In this document: positions 58,468 through 64,000 of the stretch, piece after piece
Layout: every line of letters begins with the position of its first letter
Position numbering within the stretch: the stretch's first letter is position 1
Source of the DNA: Zingiber officinale
Taxonomy: Eukaryota > Streptophyta > Magnoliopsida > Zingiberales > Zingiberaceae
Reading direction: 5' to 3'
NCBI RefSeq assembly: GCF_018446385.1
Contig: NC_056003.1
Location: forward strand, 23,185,198 to 23,249,197
Length of the DNA stretch: 64,000 nt
Notes under the pieces: model-generated
Databases searched by the model: none
Seen by the model: the letters and a program-made list of their open reading frames with translations, nothing else
What the model was told of the DNA's origin: nothing
Translations under genes and position numbers: made by a program

Positions 58468-58573
58468 TAAACCCCAGATCCTCAAAACCGAAAAGAAAGA
58501 AAGAAAGAAAGAAAGAGATCAGCGATCAGCCTTTCGGTTGCTTCCTTTGCTGCAGTTCGACAACAAAGTAGTA

Positions 58574-59146
58574 ATGGAGAAGATTCACTTCCCTGAGACG
58601 ATATTCACAATTCACCAAGTGCTCATCTTGGTCTCGATCCTAGTCAAGGACTTGTCTCTCAAGTCCATGTCCTTCCTCCAGGACTTCGTCGGATTCTGCA
58701 CTTGCATGTCCGTTTTGCATCATGATGATGATGATGAAGATCAGAAACAGCAGCAGCAGCAGCAGCTACAAGAGCCGCCTGTGCAAAATGCTGCCTCTGT
58801 TGAGGGTCTCCGAAGAGGGGACTTGGAGCTAATTCTATCAAGAATGGGCTTGGGTCCGAGCGAAGAAGATGAAGAGGAGGATCTATACGAGCTCCTCCCG
58901 AACTTGTTCGCGGAGGAGGAGCCGAGCTTGGAGGAGCTGAGGCAGGCCTTCTTCGTCTTCGACAAGAACGACGACGGCTTCATCGACGCCGGCGAGCTGC
59001 GGAGGGTTCTCTCGGAGCTCGGAGTCCGAGATCAGAGGTTGGATTTGGACGCCTGTGAAAGGATGATCCGAGTGCATGACCGGAACCGCGACGGGGTGAT
59101 GGATTTTGGGGAGTTCCTAAGGTTCATGGAGATCGGTTTTTGTTGA
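58574..59146 (+). CDS. EF-hand calcium-binding protein, CML45/46-like
   Basis: A single exon of 190 aa. Two canonical EF-hand loops are present: DKNDDGFIDAGE (130-141) and DRNRDGVMDFGE (169-180). Both have acidic residues at positions 1, 5 and 12 and Gly at 6, so both should bind calcium. The N-terminus (about 10-36) is a hydrophobic/amphipathic segment (TIFTIHQVLILVSILVKDL), followed by a His/Asp run, a poly-Gln tract and an acidic linker. This layout, with the EF-hand pair at the C-terminus, fits plant calmodulin-like proteins of the CML45/46 type, sensors whose targets are unknown. The start at 58574 places the family-like hydrophobic segment at the N-terminus; the upstream in-frame ATG at 58538 adds 12 residues. 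The poly-Gln and Asp runs are encoded by CAG and GAT repeats and may vary in length. Confidence 0.88.
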   Translation: MEKIHFPETIFTIHQVLILVSILVKDLSLKSMSFLQDFVGFCTCMSVLHHDDDDEDQKQQQQQQLQEPPVQNAASVEGLRRGDLELILSRMGLGPSEEDEEEDLYELLPNLFAEEEPSLEELRQAFFVFDKNDDGFIDAGELRRVLSELGVRDQRLDLDACERMIRVHDRNRDGVMDFGEFLRFMEIGFC

Positions 59147-60103
59147 TCATATATTTGAGAATATGATCGATCCGTCCGTTGGAATCGATCCATGTAGTGA
59201 TCGCCTTTTTATACGTAACGACTTAACGAGGGACTGATCTGCATGTTTTCTAATGCAATCGATCGCAGGCAGAGTTCTTGAAAGCTGCCATACGCTTCTT
59301 GATGAGGCAAGAACAGATGGGAATTGTTCATCTTCTTTGCTAAAATATAATATAATTGTCATTTTTTTTACATATTAAATAGAGATAATCAGATTAGTTG
59401 TGCGAGTTAGAAGGGATAGATTTTATGACCGTAAATGAGTCAAATAAAATAAATCAACCATTAAAATGGTCGTTCAAGATTAGTTTTTTTTTTAACGGGT
59501 TTGAGTTTGATTTATTTTAAATGTTTGTTTAATTATTTAAAAATATTACATTTTAAAAGTTATTTGATTAATTAATTAGTAAATTGGATATTATAATTTT
59601 ATTGAATGAATATAAGTAAATTTTCATCTAAAAGTGAAGTTGATTATTTTTTAAAAAAAAATAAAAATAAAACAAGAAAAACAAGAGAAGGAACATCTGT
59701 AATTAATTTTTTTTCCCCTCTTTTTGTCAATTAAACACAAGGATAAAAAAATGATAAAAACGAGTTTGAAACATCGACCATTGACCGTAAACAAACTGAA
59801 TAATTTTTCCACATTCAACTTTGTCTGTTATCCCTCAAGAAGTTTGAAAAAAAATGATAAAAACTGAAAGAGATTTGAAAATATTACCAAAAGAAAAAGT
59901 GTATCACATTGAAAGTTGTGCACAGTTTGCATCTCTATGTATATATTTTAATTTCAAGATAGTTTCTGGAGTTGTGGAAGAAATTGGCTTGGAGACCAAC
60001 ATAAACACAAGATGAATAAACATGTAGCAGATGAAATTACTCAAACGTTACAGAACATGTTTTGAGTTAAGATCTGTGGTTTCTTTTTCTATATTCACCC
60101 AAA
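59147..60103. other. Region between the EF-hand gene and the convergent ARID-HMG gene
   Basis: Contains both 3' flanks. It is AT-rich with several poly-A/T runs. No further gene or repeat recognised. Confidence 0.5.
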
Positions 60104-62578
60104 CTATGATGACCCTGCACCACTCAATTTTTCATCCTCTCTAGTAAGCAACTCGAACTTGTTTCCTTCCTTTGAAGGCTCGACCGAGCACATAGATCCT
60201 AGGATGGTTGTGACATCCGCCGAGCTCTCAATTTCTGGGTGGACTTGTGAACTTCCCCCACCAGAATCTATATCTTCAGAACTGCAGTGATCCTCATCAG
60301 ATGCTTTCATGTCGCCACCAGCCTTCTGTAATTTTACATCAGCTTCCTCCACTGGTTTGACAGGAAGCTGCTGCATCGGCAATGGGTCCCAAACAAGCGG
60401 ACCTGGTTTCGAACTTTCACACAATGTCATCTCACTTCCATGCCTCTCCTTGTCCTTCATGCCTCTCTCCTGGAAAACCTGCAATCGCAACAAGGCGGCA
60501 AGTGCATAATTTTTCATATGAGGCGGCAATGAGCAGCATCTTCTGTAGATTTAAAAGGATATTTCCAAATCTTACAGCTCTCTCAGTTTCAGTAAGCTCA
60601 TTCCACTGAACACTGATGATTCTACTGATTTCAGTGTCTTGCCCTGGATGAAGTGGCAAAAGCCTAGCATGCTGCTCGGCAAAGAAGGCATTGTACCCAC
60701 TGTTATCTTGCTTTAAAGGATTTGGATCTAGCAAGCTGAGCTTCGGCTGATGCTCGTGCTGGTGTGGGCTCCTTAAATTGCCATCATCAGCACTGATAGA
60801 AGCCAATGGATCCTGCTCTGCAGTTTGTTCCGGAATATGATAAAGGACACCTTTAAGCTTCTCTGAGCCAACAGTAACAGTCACAAAATATCCATGCTCA
60901 AATTTTCCGTCGATCACTCCAATGACTGGGGTATAAGTTGGCGAGGAAAGGCCTACAGTTGAAAAAGATACTCTATCAAAGAGTTGTTAACATGGTGCTT
61001 GCCCAATTATCATGCTACTGAACCCTTTTTTGCTTTCTATTTTTGGAAACTAGGAAGAAAGGTGCCAAACTAACTTATATAATTGCCCTTTATCGACTTA
61101 TCATTTTGATCCTTCTTTAACCTTGAGCTTCACAACCAAAGTAGTTAACAAACAGCTTCAGGGAAGACAATAAAACACATTCTCATACCAGATTATTACC
61201 TTAACTATTATTACAAAATAATGGCTTCCAACAAACTCACCACTATTTCTTCTCCGTTTGCCGGAAGCAGCCTGAGCTTCAGAATATATTTTCAAAGGTT
61301 CCAATGATCTTCGAGAAGCAACTGAAGATGCAGGAGTATTTGAAGGAGCTGTAACATAAGGTGCATATGATAAAGCAAAGACAAAAAGGGTAGAAAAAAA
61401 AAACTTGAGTAGTTAACAATTACACAAGCACAAACCATTGAGAGGGTTCCATCTTTCTGCACCAAATAGATATATCTGCTCATAATGATGCAACAAGGAC
61501 AAATAGTACTTGCGGAGAATAAAAGATGCATTTGTTGCTGTTGATGGAAAACTAAAAGCTGCAGTTACTTCTCTCCACCTCTTTTCTGAAACTACCTGCA
61601 ATTAGACTATTGAGTTCAAACATGACATCATCAAAGTGAATGCTTATATGCATAATATAGATGTGTGTGACCCCAAAATGATGTGTTTAAATGAGTGGGC
61701 AAGCACTGCCATCTAGATGATACTCAACCTGTTAGAAGTTTTATTGGTGTGGCCAAAAATGCTTAGAATAGCATAAACCAGATTGAAGGAAGAGCACAGC
61801 TTTTAATAAGATATTTTGCTACCTCTCCCATTTGGAGCAGAATCAGTCTTCTTTTGTTAAATTTTCTACAATGCAGAAGTTAAACGTATGATTTGGCCAA
61901 AGAATTTTATTTCCAGCCAGCATAGCACAGAACCAGACAGTATAATTAGTAAAAAAATGATCTGAGGCTTCAAATTGTAGAGTAGCAAATGAGGCAGGAG
62001 TTATTACTATAACAATATCATTGGTTACCATCTATTGGTTAAGCAGCAAATGTATAGTAAAATTTGGATTTCAGAGAAAAATACTGCAGCATAAAACACA
62101 ACCTCAGCACAATCAAAAGCCACTACAACATCAAAGTGTGTTTTAGGCCAAGGGAATATTTCAAAAATGAGTTGTGCTTTATATGCATTATAAGGTTCCT
62201 GACACTAAAAATAAAGTCAGGTAAGAAGAGTTTAATCATTTTAGAATATGTGACAGTACAAATAATACGAGGGTCACTTATTACTTCTTTTAGCCTCTTT
62301 TCCATTATAAATTGTTGTTAAGTCTGCTTATTTAATTATTTATTATTTGCTCAACAATGACAAGAGCCTCATGGATATATTTATGTTACAAAGGACAAAA
62401 ATAACATATTGAGAAATTAATGCTCCAATTTGAGGTAACCAGAAACTAGGCTTATATTGAAGTCAATATAATCTCTTGACTAAGTAATGTCATCCTTACT
62501 TTTTCAATACCACCTCGAGAAGTTACTTCAACAAATAGACGATGCAGATCAAGGCCCTTTCCTCCTATAATTGGAACC
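60104..62578 (-). CDS. ARID-HMG box DNA-binding protein (HMGB9/HMGB15-like), N-terminus not in view
   Basis: Model: complement of join(60104..60478, 60576..60952, 61241..61348, 61436..61595, 62500..62578), GT/AG borders and consistent phases, 365 residues including a partial first codon. From the N-terminal side: the second half of an ARID domain (VPIIGGKGLDLHRLFVEVTS, RGGIEK, then VVSEKRWREV, FSFPSTATNASFILRKYYL, HYEQIYLFG), a basic linker (SGKRRRNS), a conserved plant-specific segment (GVIDGKFEHGYFVTVTVGSE, LKGVLYHIP), an HMG box split between two exons (NPLKQDNSGYNAFFAEQHAR, then VFQERGMKDKERHGSEM), and an acidic Ser/Glu-rich tail. Plant ARID-HMG proteins are nuclear chromatin factors that bind AT-rich DNA; Arabidopsis HMGB15 acts in pollen development. 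The first exon must lie beyond the acceptor at 62579, most likely outside the window. Confidence 0.9.
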
Positions 62579-64000
62579 CTTGTAATAAACAAAGAGTCAT
62601 TAATCAAAATGTTAGAAAAATGGTAATGTTTTACACCTAATCATAGTAACTTTTTCTGTAATGAGTAATCATAAAGGCAAGTCGATATGTCAAGAAATTA
62701 GCCAAATAGCATTACTACACAAGATTACCAGAAGGTTCACATAAGCAAGAAAGGAAAAATATCTCTTTTCCTGTGTTTCTTAATGTGAAAGAATTAATAG
62801 GATCTACATTTGGTCCAGTAGAGTGGCAGGTTAAGCAAAAATGTTTCCTTCTACTCTTTCCTATTAATTATCTCCTCCCACCGTCTGCTTTTCCTTATTC
62901 CAATTCCCTTTGGTTGCAATTAAATAATTACAGATGACCATGAAAAGGAAAAATAATAATAATAAATTGGCTTCAAGGGCAAGGTTCCCTGACTTCATAT
63001 TGGATGGTAACCTCATACCATAAATTGTGGAGAGTATCCAAATATTCTTATACTTAATAATTCACATGCGGTTGCATTTAGCAAGTTGCAACTTGTTTCT
63101 CTCTTCCAGCATATGGTAATTTCATATATACTTATTTGTTTTAGTTGTGGCTTGACGTGTCCATCATTATGGCTGAAACATTCTTTTTGGCTCACCAAGC
63201 AATACTAATATTATGTTAGCATGTGTATATGTCTATGTGCCACTCTTGCTAGCACAGTTTCAATGGTACCGTCTAATATAGAGAATGTCTTGACTGATAC
63301 CATCCAAAATCAACCAGTAATGTTGTGGAGATGAAACACCAAGGAAAGAGGGGAGGGGAAGAGAAGTACCACCAATGGTATCAGCCAAGGTAAGAAAACT
63401 CTCCTATAACCTTTCATTTGGTTCCAACTGTTGGTTACAAGGAGATGCAACACCAAGAAGTGATCACAAGGGAAGAAGAAATGCACCAATCAAAGCACCA
63501 GCAGTAGTAAAGAAAGTGGCACCAGAGTCAGAGAAAGTGAAATGGTATCCTTATCTTGTACATATACATATTGAAGTTTTAAAAGAGCCAATCCAAGTCA
63601 GCCTCCCAGTAGTTAATCCAAATACAATTGTGATTGTGAAGAAATCAATTCAAATACCAATGCTACTATTTGATGCATGACACTTCATTCTGGGATTAAG
63701 AAAATAACCATTATTCAAGATGCTGATTATGTTTTTGTAACTTGTTGCTCTAAAATATTAGTTCAATTGTCTTTATAATTTCCATAGATGTATATTTAAG
63801 GTAAATAAGTTTAATAGAAGGGAATTTTTGGACTATAATTTATTTGAGTTGACCTCAAAATTATACAATTCTTATTGGAGATTTATTTTAACCCATAGTT
63901 CTAATTCAAATAATTTTTATATGTATATTGGAAATTTCCAGATTTTATTTATTTATTTTTTAACTCATTAGAGACTGCAGTGCAATAAAGTAAGATGTCA
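62579..64000. other. Probable long first intron or upstream region of the ARID-HMG gene
   Basis: No N-terminal ARID exon was found on the minus strand here. A plus-strand ORF of 101 codons at 63375-63680 has no recognisable family and no supporting structure. AT-rich otherwise. Confidence 0.45.

Noticed and set aside
63375-63680. 101-codon plus-strand ORF
   Set aside because: No recognisable domain, no promoter or splice support, and located in a probable intron of the gene on the other strand.

Overview
This is plant nuclear DNA. The genes have multiple exons with GT/AG introns, the gene families are plant ones, and the intergenic DNA is AT-rich and packed with LTR retrotransposons, MULE and hAT DNA transposons, an RTE-type LINE and Au-type SINEs. 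GC-rich first exons beside AT-rich introns, and the protein sequences themselves, suggest a commelinid monocot, possibly Zingiberales. That placement is inference, not something the sequence proves.

Six host genes can be modelled. In order they are: an FHA2-like FHA-domain protein (5178-9152, +, 3 exons); a GT47 exostosin-family glycosyltransferase (11200-18992, +, 6 exons); a PUB9-type U-box/ARM E3 ubiquitin ligase (26290-28534, +, 2 exons); a pirin (32717-34199, +, 7 exons, with an in-frame upstream start at 32549); a CML45/46-like EF-hand protein (58574-59146, +, 1 exon); and the C-terminal five exons of an ARID-HMG box protein (60104-62578, -), whose N-terminus is not visible. The genes are unrelated in function and spaced as ordinary plant genes.

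The left part (1-3.3 kb) holds retroelement debris, including a short element with LTR-like arms in inverted orientation around a 39-40 bp tandem repeat. The FHA2 locus is flanked by two direct copies of an AT-rich repeat, and its first intron holds an old antisense Ty1/copia fossil. The glycosyltransferase's third intron holds a Ty3/gypsy fossil with a 5'-truncated RTE LINE next to or inside its LTR. The LINE has a 15-bp target-site duplication. An Au-like SINE with long target-site duplications lies at 21.3 kb, and a Tourist-like MITE at 35.45 kb.

The most striking region is 35.8-45.35 kb. A 6.28-kb FAR1-type MULE with an apparently intact transposase (752 aa in three exons) lies tail-to-tail with a 3.25-kb internally deleted copy of itself. 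Together they form a nearly perfect inverted repeat about 6.3 kb long, with a 12-nt TA linker at its centre. Both copies carry a captured fragment of a pentatricopeptide-repeat (PPR) gene, so an apparently autonomous MULE has also behaved as a Pack-MULE. An exon-like open segment with splice sites lies antisense near its 5' end.

From 46.0 to 57.1 kb there is a nest of elements. A non-autonomous LTR element (46018-53310) carries minisatellites in its interior and a 2.9-kb hAT element with an exact 8-bp target-site duplication in its 5' LTR. A second, diverged partial element of the same family (53846-56398) follows. A contiguous paralogue of the insertion site at 56399-57065 independently confirms the borders of the first element.
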